64,000 nucleotides of DNA from contig NZ_JBBPFS010000003.1 of NCBI RefSeq assembly GCF_038069765.1, positions 1 through 64,000 on the forward strand, read 5' to 3'. The notes beneath the pieces are model-generated. The model made no database searches, was not told where the DNA came from, and saw only the letters and a list, made by a program, of their open reading frames with translations. This DNA is from Arthrobacter_B sp038069765 (GTDB lineage Bacteria > Actinomycetota > Actinomycetes > Actinomycetales > Micrococcaceae). This document shows positions 48,985 through 56,394 of the stretch, piece by piece. A program made the position numbers and the translations under genes. Each line of letters opens with the position of its first letter. The first letter of the stretch is position 1.

Positions 48985-49616
48985 CAGGTGTTTCCCTTTC
49001 CCCCGTCAGCCCGGACCCCGGCCGCACTTTTTTCGCAGGCGCGAGCGAGCAGCGCGGCCGCGGCGGGGCGGGCTGCCCATTCCTCCTGCCAGCCGGCACG
49101 GGCAATGGTTTTGCCCACTGACTGCGGGCTGATCCCGAGCTTACGGGCCGCGGCGCTCTGGGCACCCCAGGTTCCGGGTTCAACATGCTCCAGGATCCGC
49201 CACTGTTCGGGGGTCCGGTCCCGGATCAGCCGCCCGATCAGGACAAGCACCGCTTCGGCCTCGGCTGCTCCTGCGGGGCCGCTCACTGCCACCGGCGGCC
49301 GGTCGCCCGTCTTCTTGGCGCGCTCCACCGCATCGCGGGCCGCGACGAATGCGGAACCGGAAGCTTCCCGCGTGCTGGCCGGCAACGGAGTGTCCACCGC
49401 TCCCACGCCGATTCCCACCGACCACTGGCCGTCCCGCAGTGCCAGCAGCGCTGCATCCACGGCCGTGCCCGCGTCAGCCGTGAGGCCCTGGACTTCATCA
49501 CCCACCGACCGTTCGAACGGAAGGTCCATGGGCAGGCCGCTGAGCAGTCCCAGAAGGTCCGGAACACGGTCCCGGCCGCTGCGGCTGCCCTTTTGATCGA
49601 TGGTCAGAACGAACAT
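48984..49616 (-). CDS. SatD-like DNA-binding protein
   Basis: 210 aa. The N-terminal half (MFVLTIDQKGSRSGRDRVPDLL, FERSVGDEVQGL, DGQWSVGIGVGAVDTPLP) resembles the SatD family. The C-terminal part has a helix-turn-helix, WGAQSAAARKLGISPQSVGKTIARAGWQEEW (about 145-178). Likely an autoregulatory sensor-regulator controlling itself and the coupled membrane protein. SatD was named in a streptococcal acid-tolerance operon, but its biochemical role is unknown. A dense palindromic region lies 25-84 bp upstream. It is inserted, together with its partner, between the conserved neighbours rseP and ispG. Confidence 0.7.
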   Translation of the reverse strand: MFVLTIDQKGSRSGRDRVPDLLGLLSGLPMDLPFERSVGDEVQGLTADAGTAVDAALLALRDGQWSVGIGVGAVDTPLPASTREASGSAFVAARDAVERAKKTGDRPPVAVSGPAGAAEAEAVLVLIGRLIRDRTPEQWRILEHVEPGTWGAQSAAARKLGISPQSVGKTIARAGWQEEWAARPAAAALLARACEKSAAGVRADGGKGNT

Positions 49617-49640
49617 CAGGAGTGCGGCACCTGAAAAGTG

Positions 49641-49700
49641 GGTTTCATGTTGAAACCGTATCCGGTTGTAATTGCAATCACAACCATTTTCGGTTTCAAC
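49641..49700 (-). promoter_or_regulatory. Palindrome cluster upstream of the SatD-like gene
   Basis: Three elements: GGTTTCA-tgt-TGAAACC (49641-49657, perfect 7-3-7), GGTTGTAATTGCAATCACAACC (49664-49685, 20 of 22 symmetric), and a further GGTTTCAA half-site at 49692. All share the GGTT end. Their AT-rich character contrasts with the surroundings, and they lie where a promoter for the SatD-like gene would be, so they are probable operators. Confidence 0.6.
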
Positions 49701-49713
49701 TTGCCCGTTAATC

Positions 49714-51060
49714 TCAGTTGAAGAGGCTCACGGGCTTCACGATGTCCGCGTAGATCAGCAGTGCGGTCATGCCCATGAACAGGATGGCCACGACGTAGGT
49801 TACGGGCAGCATCTTGGCCAGGTCGAAGTGTCCGGGATCCGGACGCTTGAAGAGCTTGGCAACGCGCCGCCGCAGCCCCTCCCAGAGAGCGCCCGCCACG
49901 TGGCCGCCGTCGAGCGGCAGCAGCGGCAGCAGGTTGAAGACGAAGAGCGCCAGGTTGACGCTGGCCACCAGCCCCAGCAGCGAAGCGACCCGGCTTTCCA
50001 CCGGCACGTCCTCCAGCGAGGAGATCTCGCCGGCAATCCGGCCCACGCCCACCACACTGATGGGGCCGTTGGGATCACGCTCTTCCGAGGAGAACGCCGC
50101 CTGCGCCACGTCGACAACACGCTGCGGCAGGTTGATGACCACGCCGGCGATGTTCTGCAGGTTCTCCCCCACTGCCGGCAGGACTTCGGTGCCCGGCTGG
50201 CGGACCAGTTCGGTGGAGGCGGCAACGCCAATGAAGCCGACTTCCTGCGTCACGGGATTTCCGTCGCCGTCCACCGCGGGGGCGCCGTCCTCATCGGTTA
50301 CGGGACGTTCGGTGAGCAGCGGGGTGATGACCGTGTCCTGCTCAGCGCCGTCGCGGACGTAGGTGATCGGCACCGACCGGCCGGCCGCCTCGCGGATCCG
50401 GGAGGACAGGTCCTCCCAGGACGAGACGGCGCTGCCGTTGAATGCGGTGATGGTGTCGCCCGGCAGCAGCCCGGCTTCGTGGGCGGGAGCAGCCGGATCA
50501 ACGTCCGTGCATTCCGTCTGCCCCTGCGCCGCCTGGTCGGACGTGATCACGCACTGGTTGACCTCGGCAAGCGTGGTGGTGCTCTGGGCGGTGCCGAACC
50601 CCATCAGCAGGACCGCGAACAGCACCACGCCGATCAGCAGGTTCATGAAGGGACCGCCGAGCATCACGATGATGCGCTTCCAGATCGGCAGGTTGTAGAA
50701 CACCCGGTTCTCGTCGCCGGGCTGGAGCTGTTCAGCGGCCGCCGCTCGGGCATCGGTCGCCAGCTGCTGGAACATCCCGGTGCTGGAGCTGCGGACGGTT
50801 CCTTCGGCGTCGTCGGCCTTGTTCGGAGGGTACATCCCGACCATGGACACGTAACCGCCCAGGGGCAGCGCCTTGACGCCGTACTCCGTCTCGCCGCGGC
50901 GGCGTGAGAAAACGGTGGGGCCGAACCCGATCATGTACTGGGTCACCCGCACCTTGAAGGCCTTGGCTGGCACCAGATGGCCCACCTCGTGCAGCGCAAT
51001 GGACACGGCGATGCCCACCGCCACGAACAGGACGCCCAGGATGAAGAGGAGAACGGTCAA
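49714..51060 (-). CDS. Site-2 intramembrane metalloprotease (RseP/Rip1)
   Basis: 448 aa. Zinc motif HEVGH in the first helix (about residues 25-29), the MIGFGPTVFSRRRGETEYGVKALPLGGYV region, a PDZ domain in the middle (GLLPGDTITAFNGSAVSSWEDL), and the second metal motif NLLPLLPLDGGHVAGAL near the C-terminus, with four transmembrane helices. It cleaves anti-sigma factors within the membrane, as Rip1 (Rv2869c) does between dxr and ispG in M. tuberculosis. It starts 49 bp after dxr. Confidence 0.95.
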   Translation of the reverse strand: MTVLLFILGVLFVAVGIAVSIALHEVGHLVPAKAFKVRVTQYMIGFGPTVFSRRRGETEYGVKALPLGGYVSMVGMYPPNKADDAEGTVRSSSTGMFQQLATDARAAAAEQLQPGDENRVFYNLPIWKRIIVMLGGPFMNLLIGVVLFAVLLMGFGTAQSTTTLAEVNQCVITSDQAAQGQTECTDVDPAAPAHEAGLLPGDTITAFNGSAVSSWEDLSSRIREAAGRSVPITYVRDGAEQDTVITPLLTERPVTDEDGAPAVDGDGNPVTQEVGFIGVAASTELVRQPGTEVLPAVGENLQNIAGVVINLPQRVVDVAQAAFSSEERDPNGPISVVGVGRIAGEISSLEDVPVESRVASLLGLVASVNLALFVFNLLPLLPLDGGHVAGALWEGLRRRVAKLFKRPDPGHFDLAKMLPVTYVVAILFMGMTALLIYADIVKPVSLFN

Positions 51061-51109
51061 CGAATTTCCTTCGGATCAATCGGGTCAAGCGGGCTGGGGC
51101 CTGGCACGG

Positions 51110-52357
51110 TCAGCGTCCGCAGCGTTTCCGCGCGGCGGCCCGGGCCCACACTTCCGCCGCCAGCACCGATTCCAGGGTCAGCGGCGCAGTGTCGGTGTGT
51201 TCTGCCAGTACGGCGGCGATCGTATCAACGATGTCTGTGAATCCGATGAGACCGTCGTGGAACGCATCCACGGCTTCCTCATTGGCGGCGTTGTAGACGG
51301 CCATGCCGGTTCCGCCGGCCGCGGCGGTGCGCTTGGCCAGCGCGACGGCGGGGAAAGCCTCCTCATCCAACGGTTCAAAGGTCCAGGAGGTCGCCTTGGA
51401 CCAGTCACAGGGACGGGCGGCACCGGGCACCCGGTGCGGCCAGTCCATGCCCAGGGCAATCGGCAGGCGCATATCCGGCGGCGAGGCCTGGGCAATGGTG
51501 GAGCCGTCCACGAACTGGACCATGGAGTGCACGACGGACTGCGGATGCACGACGACGTCGATCTTCTCCAGCGGCACGTCGAACAGCAGGTGCGCCTCGA
51601 TGACTTCCAGGGCCTTGTTGACCATGGAGGCGGAGTTGGTGGTGACCATCCGGCCCATTTTCCAGGTGGGATGCGCTAGGGCCTGGTCGGGGGTCACGTT
51701 CTCCAGTTCGCTGCGGCTCATCCCGCGGAACGGCCCGCCGGAGGCCGTCACGATCAGGCGGTCCACTTCCTGTTCCGTGCCCGAGCGCAGGGCCTGGGCC
51801 AGGGCGGAATGTTCGGAGTCCACGGGGACCAGCTGCCCGGGGGCGGCTGCGCGCTTGACCAGCTCGCCGCCCACGATCAGGGATTCCTTGTTGGCCAAGG
51901 CCAGCAGGTGGCCGGCAGCCAGCGCCGCGAGCGTGGGCTCAAGGCCGATGGAGCCGGTGATGCCGTTCAGGACCACTTCGGCTTCGGGCCAGGCGGCAAT
52001 GGCCGTCGAAGCATCCGGTCCGGTGAAGAGCTCCGGGTCGTAATCGGAGACCCCGGCGGTGCGGGCGGCATCCCGGATGGCCTGCTGGAGGGTGGCGGTG
52101 TCGACGAGTGCTGCACCGACGGCCGCTGCACGGGTGTGGACCGCCTGCCGGGCAAGAAGGTCCAGATTCGATCCGCCGGCGGAGAGGGCCACAATGGTGA
52201 AGCGGTCCGGCGCCTGGTCGGCCACGTCGATGGCCTGCGTACCGATGGATCCGGTGGACCCCAGGAGCACCACGCGGCGCGGAACCCCCTCAGTACTGCC
52301 AAAGGGCTTGTTGGCTGCTGCTGCGGACGGGGTACCGGAAGATGCGAGAGGGTGCAT
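51110..52357 (-). CDS. dxr: 1-deoxy-D-xylulose 5-phosphate reductoisomerase
   Basis: 415 aa from MHPLASSGTP; GATACT 6 nt upstream suggests a leaderless mRNA, and the longer open frame upstream has no family resemblance. NADPH motif LLGSTGSIGTQAIDVA, ANKESLIVGGEL, PVDSEHSALAQAL, GGPFRGMSR, HPTWKMGRMVTTNSASMVNKALEVIEAH and SKATSWTFEPLDEEAFPAV cover the full fold. It commits carbon to the MEP pathway; ispG in this window acts later in the same route. Confidence 0.96.
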   Translation of the reverse strand: MHPLASSGTPSAAAANKPFGSTEGVPRRVVLLGSTGSIGTQAIDVADQAPDRFTIVALSAGGSNLDLLARQAVHTRAAAVGAALVDTATLQQAIRDAARTAGVSDYDPELFTGPDASTAIAAWPEAEVVLNGITGSIGLEPTLAALAAGHLLALANKESLIVGGELVKRAAAPGQLVPVDSEHSALAQALRSGTEQEVDRLIVTASGGPFRGMSRSELENVTPDQALAHPTWKMGRMVTTNSASMVNKALEVIEAHLLFDVPLEKIDVVVHPQSVVHSMVQFVDGSTIAQASPPDMRLPIALGMDWPHRVPGAARPCDWSKATSWTFEPLDEEAFPAVALAKRTAAAGGTGMAVYNAANEEAVDAFHDGLIGFTDIVDTIAAVLAEHTDTAPLTLESVLAAEVWARAAARKRCGR

Positions 52358-52633
52358 GGTTCCAGTATCGCGCACGTGTGGAGGTCGCGGTCTGTCTCCC
52401 GGAGGGCTGGCCGCGGCAAAAGTCGGCATTGATGCGCACTCGATGGTCTGGGTGCGGGTGAAAGCCGGCATAGCTGCTGCACGCTCGGCGCCCGCGCCGC
52501 GCACTAGTTCCCACCCTCTGGGACAGGTGGGGCAAATGGGATCCCGCAAGCCCCGGGAGTGACCAGACAGTGGGAACCTGTGCACCCGGGACGCGGGGCT
52601 GCAGCAGCCATCACATCTGCCCTTTGGAGATCC
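52358..52633. other. Intergenic region upstream of dxr
   Basis: About 350 bp separate dxr from the next gene. The dxr-proximal part holds a GATACT -10-like hexamer (52364-52369) 6 nt before the ATG. Open frames across the rest lack start signals or family resemblance. The distal part is the inverted repeat listed next. Confidence 0.5.
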
Positions 52634-52686
52634 GTAGTACAGATAACGGGCCTACGGCGCCCGAATGACCCCGTTATCTGTACTAC
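52634..52686. terminator. Inverted repeat downstream of the NAD(P)-binding gene
   Basis: Perfect 17-bp arms GTAGTACAGATAACGGG and CCCGTTATCTGTACTAC around a 19-nt loop, 22 bp after the stop of the minus-strand gene at 52708. The arms are relatively AT-rich and no U-tract follows. Its length recalls the palindromes at 13869 and 23629 but sequence and loop differ. Confidence 0.65.
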
Positions 52687-52707
52687 CGGTGAGTCCAGCG
52701 CCCGAAA

Positions 52708-53382
52708 CTAGAGCGTAATGGGAAGCGCCTCCACGGCATCCGGGATGCTGGTGGAACCGGAGACCACCGAGAGCGCCTGCCGGCTGCCGCGTCCGGTGTT
52801 GATCAGCTCAGCGAGGACGGCGGCAACGTCATGCCGGGGAATACTGCCCGGCTCCTCCTCCGGACCGAGCTCCACCAGTCCCACGGCCTGGTCATTGGTC
52901 AGGTGCCCGGGCCGCAAAATGGTCCAGTCCAGGTCACGGGTGATGAGGTCCTCTTCGGCGGCAAGCTTGGCCACGAGGTAGGCATACATCACCTCATCCA
53001 CGCCGTCGGGCCGGGAGCCGCCCCGGACGGAGTCCAGTCCGGAGGCGGAAATCTGTACAAACCGGGTCACGCCGGCCTGCTCCGCCCCGTCGGCGAGCAG
53101 GACTGCAGCGCCGCGGTCGACGCTGTCCTTGCGGGCCGCGCCGCTGCCCGGCCCGGCACCGGCGGCAAAAACGGCGGCATCGGCGCCGGTCAGGACCTGG
53201 ATGACGTCGTCGCTGGTGCTGTTTTCCAGGTCGATGACAACCGGGGCGACGCCGTCGGCCTCCACATCGGCTGCGTGGTCCGGGTTGCGGATCAGGCCGG
53301 CGACGTCGTGGCCGTGGGCGGCCAGCAGCCGCCCCAGTTCGCGGGCAATCTGTCCATGGGCTCCTGCTATGACTATGCGCAT
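52708..53382 (-). CDS. NAD(P)-binding (SDR-like, YwnB type) oxidoreductase
   Basis: 224 aa from MRIVIAGAHGQIARELGRLL, the Rossmann glycine motif of atypical short-chain dehydrogenases. Later segments VFAAGAGPGSGAARKDSVDRGAAVLLAD, FVQISASGL and LVAKLAAEEDLITRDLDWTILRPGHLT fit the NAD(P)H-binding family of YwnB/BVR-B-like proteins. The substrate is unknown. TACCTT precedes the ATG by 6 nt (leaderless), which supports this start over one 7 codons upstream. Confidence 0.86.
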   Translation of the reverse strand: MRIVIAGAHGQIARELGRLLAAHGHDVAGLIRNPDHAADVEADGVAPVVIDLENSTSDDVIQVLTGADAAVFAAGAGPGSGAARKDSVDRGAAVLLADGAEQAGVTRFVQISASGLDSVRGGSRPDGVDEVMYAYLVAKLAAEEDLITRDLDWTILRPGHLTNDQAVGLVELGPEEEPGSIPRHDVAAVLAELINTGRGSRQALSVVSGSTSIPDAVEALPITL

Positions 53383-53388
53383 CTTATG

Positions 53389-53394
53389 AAGGTA
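53389..53394 (-). promoter_or_regulatory. -10 box for leaderless NAD(P)-binding gene mRNA
   Basis: TACCTT, CATAAG, ATG on the minus strand. It separates this gene from the leucine operon ending at 53446. Confidence 0.45.
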
Positions 53395-53445
53395 GCGCAG
53401 CACCCGTGCAGCTGTCCGGACACCGGCGTGAAATTGAGTATTTCC

Positions 53446-54258
53446 TCAGCGACCGGCGCGGCTCAGCGTCTGCTGCGCCTGCTTCAGCAGCGGGCCGTCG
53501 ATCATTTCGCCGCGGAAGTTGAAGACGCCGCCGTGGTTGGCGGCTTCCGCCAGCACGTCGGCTGCGTAGGCGACTTCATCCTCGGAAGGCGCGTAGGCGG
53601 CGCGCACCGCTGCCACCTGCCCGGGGTGGATGCAGGCCTTGGCCGCGAAACCGGAGGCGGCGGCGTCGCGTGCTTCGATTCCCAGCCCGTCCGTGTCTTT
53701 GATGTTGCCGTAGATCGAGTCGACGGCGCCCTTGCGATACGCTCCGGCTGCCAGCAGCACCGTGGCCCTGGCATGCTGCGCGACCCCGCGGTAGCTGCCG
53801 TCCGGGCTGCGGCTGGACTCGCCGCCGAGTGAAGCCACCAGATCCTCGGCACCCCACATCAGGGCGGTCACACAGGGGACCTGCGCGATTTCCGCGGCGC
53901 GGACCACGCCCAGTGCGGTTTCCACGAGGGCGACGACGGCGAAGTCCGCGAGCGCTGCACCGATGGCCGGAGCGTCTTCGGCTTTGGCCAGCATCAGGGT
54001 CCGGTACGGCGTCTGCCGCACCGCGGCCAGATCCTTGTCAAACTCTTCGGTCCCCAGCGGATTCACCCGCACGATGGTCATGCCCGGATCCAGGTCCGAG
54101 GCAATCAGGTTCCGCCGAGCCGCTTCCTTGTCTGCAGGGGCGACGGCGTCTTCCAGGTCCAGGATCACCGCGTCAGCCCGGTCGGCGGCCTTGGCAAACC
54201 GTTCCGGCCGGTCCGCCGGGCAGAACAGCAGGGCAGGTCCCATGGGGAATGTCGTCAC
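53446..54258 (-). CDS. CitE-like beta-hydroxyacyl-CoA lyase (HpcH/HpaI family)
   Basis: 270 aa, GTG start with AAGGAG upstream. TIM barrel with ALLFCPADRPERFAKAADRADAVILDLEDAVAP (magnesium ligand region), IVRVNPLGTEEFDKDL, VALVETALGVV and MWGAEDLVASLGGES. The homologue in the same operon position in M. tuberculosis, Rv2498c, is reported as a bifunctional lyase for (S)-citramalyl-CoA and (R)-3-hydroxy-3-methylglutaryl-CoA. The same role, finishing leucine breakdown to acetoacetate and acetyl-CoA, is inferred here. Last gene of the operon. Confidence 0.88.
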   Translation of the reverse strand: MTTFPMGPALLFCPADRPERFAKAADRADAVILDLEDAVAPADKEAARRNLIASDLDPGMTIVRVNPLGTEEFDKDLAAVRQTPYRTLMLAKAEDAPAIGAALADFAVVALVETALGVVRAAEIAQVPCVTALMWGAEDLVASLGGESSRSPDGSYRGVAQHARATVLLAAGAYRKGAVDSIYGNIKDTDGLGIEARDAAASGFAAKACIHPGQVAAVRAAYAPSEDEVAYAADVLAEAANHGGVFNFRGEMIDGPLLKQAQQTLSRAGR

Positions 54259-54367
54259 GCGGGTCTCTCCTTCACATCCGGGGTATTTCCGTCCAATCTA
54301 TCCTCCGGCGGCAGCCGTTCCCGCCGCCGGCCGGCTTACCGGCTATCCGGGCTGCTCTCCCCCACCG

Positions 54368-54904
54368 TTACCCTGCACCGTTGCCCCCGCCGCCGGCCTG
54401 CGTCCACACGAGGGCGGTTCGCGTGCAGCGCCCCACAACGTCACCGCTTTGGTTCCGGCCGGTGTGTGCCAGCGTGACAATCCCCTGCCCGGGCCGGGAG
54501 GAGGAGAGTCTCTTATCCACCACTTCGGTGTCGGTATACAGGGTGTCGCCGTGGAAGAGCGGGTGCGGAAAGCTGATCTCCCCCAGCCCCAGCTGCGCCA
54601 CGAGGGTCCCCTGCGTCAGCTGCCCCACCGACTGGCCCACCATGGTGGCCAGGGTGAACATGGAGTTCACGAGCCGCTGCCCAAAGGGCTGCCCCTCGCT
54701 GTAGGCGGCGTCCAGGTGCAGGCCCTGGGTGTTCATGGTCAGGGTGGTGAACAGGACGTTGTCCGCCTCCGTCACGGTGCGCCCGGGCCGGTGCCGGTAA
54801 ACGGCGCCGGGCTCAAACTCCTCGTACCAGAGGCCCCGCTGTTCTATCACCCGGGGCGCCATCGCCCGTTCTTCGGTGCCGGCGTCGGGTTCCTCATACG
54901 TCAA
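54368..54904 (-). CDS. MaoC family dehydratase
   Basis: 178 aa from a TTG with GGAGG 6 nt upstream, overlapping the CoA-transferase B stop by 11 nt; an ATG 14 codons later is the alternative. Hot-dog fold with TVTEADNVLFTTLTMNTQGLHLDAAY (hydratase Asp/His region) and SFPHPLFHGDTLYTDTEVVDKR. It corresponds in position to Rv2499c. It likely hydrates an unsaturated acyl-CoA (3-methylglutaconyl- or itaconyl-CoA) to feed the CitE-like lyase; no crotonase-type hydratase is present in the operon. Confidence 0.87.
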   Translation of the reverse strand: MTYEEPDAGTEERAMAPRVIEQRGLWYEEFEPGAVYRHRPGRTVTEADNVLFTTLTMNTQGLHLDAAYSEGQPFGQRLVNSMFTLATMVGQSVGQLTQGTLVAQLGLGEISFPHPLFHGDTLYTDTEVVDKRLSSSRPGQGIVTLAHTGRNQSGDVVGRCTRTALVWTQAGGGGNGAG

Positions 54905-55535
54905 GGGAAACCTCCAGCGGCGCTCCGGTGGCCGCCAGGACTTGCTCGACGGTAACCCCGGGGGCGGTCTCGCGCAGGACCAGTCCCTCCGGCCCCACCT
55001 CGATGACGGCGAGGTCGGTGACGATCAGGTCCACGCAGGCCCTCCCGGTCAGCGGCAGGGAGCACTCGGCCACGATCTTGGGATTGCCGTTGCGGTCGAT
55101 GTGGTCCATCATCACGATCAGCCGCTTGGCGCCGAACACCAGGTCCATGGCACCGCCCATGCCCTTGACCATCTTGCCGGGAATCATCCAGTTCGCGAGG
55201 TCGCCGTTGGCTGCCACTTCCATGGCACCCAGCACCGCCACATCCACATGGCCGCCGCGCACCATCCCGAAGGAGGCCGCCGAGTCGAAGAACGAGGCGC
55301 CGGAGTTCACCGTGACGGTTTCCTTCCCCGCGTTGATCAGGTCCGGGTCCAGCTGCTCCTCGGTGGGATAGGGGCCGACGCCGAGCACCCCGTTTTCGGA
55401 GTGCAGCACCACTTCCACGCCCTCGGGAATGTAGTTCGGGATCAGGGTGGGCATGCCGATGCCGAGGTTGACGTATTGTCCGTTTTCCAGTTCGCGGGCC
55501 ACGCGGGCGGCGAGTTCATACCGGGTCAGTGCCAT
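54894..55535 (-). CDS. scoB: 3-oxoacid CoA-transferase subunit B
   Basis: 213 aa from MALTRYELAA. The catalytic Glu is in VVLHSENGVLGVGP. NLGIGMPTLIPNYI at the N-terminus and MVKGMGGAMDLVFGAKRLIVMMDH are typical of the beta subunit. It moves CoA between succinyl-CoA and acetoacetate, activating the acetoacetate made by leucine degradation. It lies 1 bp after the subunit A stop; the frame continues upstream within subunit A without support. Confidence 0.93.
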   Translation of the reverse strand: MALTRYELAARVARELENGQYVNLGIGMPTLIPNYIPEGVEVVLHSENGVLGVGPYPTEEQLDPDLINAGKETVTVNSGASFFDSAASFGMVRGGHVDVAVLGAMEVAANGDLANWMIPGKMVKGMGGAMDLVFGAKRLIVMMDHIDRNGNPKIVAECSLPLTGRACVDLIVTDLAVIEVGPEGLVLRETAPGVTVEQVLAATGAPLEVSLDV

Positions 55536-55536
55536 G

Positions 55537-56301
55537 TCAGGAGTCCTTTCCGGAGGGCGTGACGGTGCGCTTCTCGATGCGTTTCTCCCCCGGCCCCACC
55601 GGGACCACCCGCTGGACAAAGATCCCCGGCACGTGCACGGCGGCCGGGTCCAACTCGCCCGGTTCCACCAGCTCCTCCACCTCGGCGATGGTGATCCGTC
55701 CGGCCATCGCGCAGAGCGGATTGAAGTTCATTGCCGTGGCGGAGAACACCAGGTTTCCGTGCCGGTCTCCCTTCCAGGCATGGACCAGCGCAAAGTCCGG
55801 CGTCAGGGATTCCTCCAGCACGTACTCCGCCTCGCCGAACGTGCGCACTTCCTTGGGCTCGGAGGCCTGCAGCACCCCGCCGTCGCCGTCGTACTTCTGC
55901 GGCAGCCCGCCCTCGCTGACCTGGGTGCCCACCCCTGCGGTGGTGTAGAAAGCGGGAATGCCGGCGCCGCCCGCGCGCAGCTTTTCCGCCAAGGTTCCCT
56001 GCGGGGTGAGGATGACTTCCAGCTCCCCGCCAAGGAACTGGCGGGCAAATTCCTTGTTCTCTCCCACGTAGGAGCTCACCGTCCGGCGGATGCGGTGGTC
56101 CGCCAGCAGCCGGCCCAGGCCCCAGTCGTCCACGCCGCAGTTGTTGCTGACCGTTTCCAGGTCCGCTGCGCCCTGATCGTGCAGGGCATCAATCAGCGCC
56201 ACCGGGATGCCGCACAGACCGAAGCCGCCCACTGCCAGGGAGGCCCCGTCCGGGATGTCGGCCACCGCAGCGGCGGCCGTCGGTATCACCTTGTTAATCA
56301 T
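55537..56301 (-). CDS. scoA: 3-oxoacid CoA-transferase subunit A
   Basis: 254 aa from MINKVIPTAA. The CoA-binding GGFGLCGIPVALIDAL glycine motif and SNNCGVDDWGLGRLL are seen early, GELEVILTPQGTLAEKLRAGGAGIPAFYT in the middle, and NFNPLCAMAG near the end. It forms the alpha subunit with scoB. Eleven upstream in-frame codons are possible but unlikely. In this genome the two subunits lie between the dehydrogenase and maoC genes, whereas in M. tuberculosis they lie on the other side of the carboxylase genes. Confidence 0.93.
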   Translation of the reverse strand: MINKVIPTAAAAVADIPDGASLAVGGFGLCGIPVALIDALHDQGAADLETVSNNCGVDDWGLGRLLADHRIRRTVSSYVGENKEFARQFLGGELEVILTPQGTLAEKLRAGGAGIPAFYTTAGVGTQVSEGGLPQKYDGDGGVLQASEPKEVRTFGEAEYVLEESLTPDFALVHAWKGDRHGNLVFSATAMNFNPLCAMAGRITIAEVEELVEPGELDPAAVHVPGIFVQRVVPVGPGEKRIEKRTVTPSGKDS

Positions 56302-56394
56302 CGATTCATCCGTTCGTTCGTCTCCGTTGACCAACCTGCTGACATTCCGCCGGACTGCGGCGCCGTGGCGCCGGCAGTGGACGGTCCGCCCATC

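Noticed and set aside
52358..52585. 76-codon N-terminal extension of dxr
   Set aside because: No similarity to the family N-terminus; a -10-like box precedes the internal ATG.
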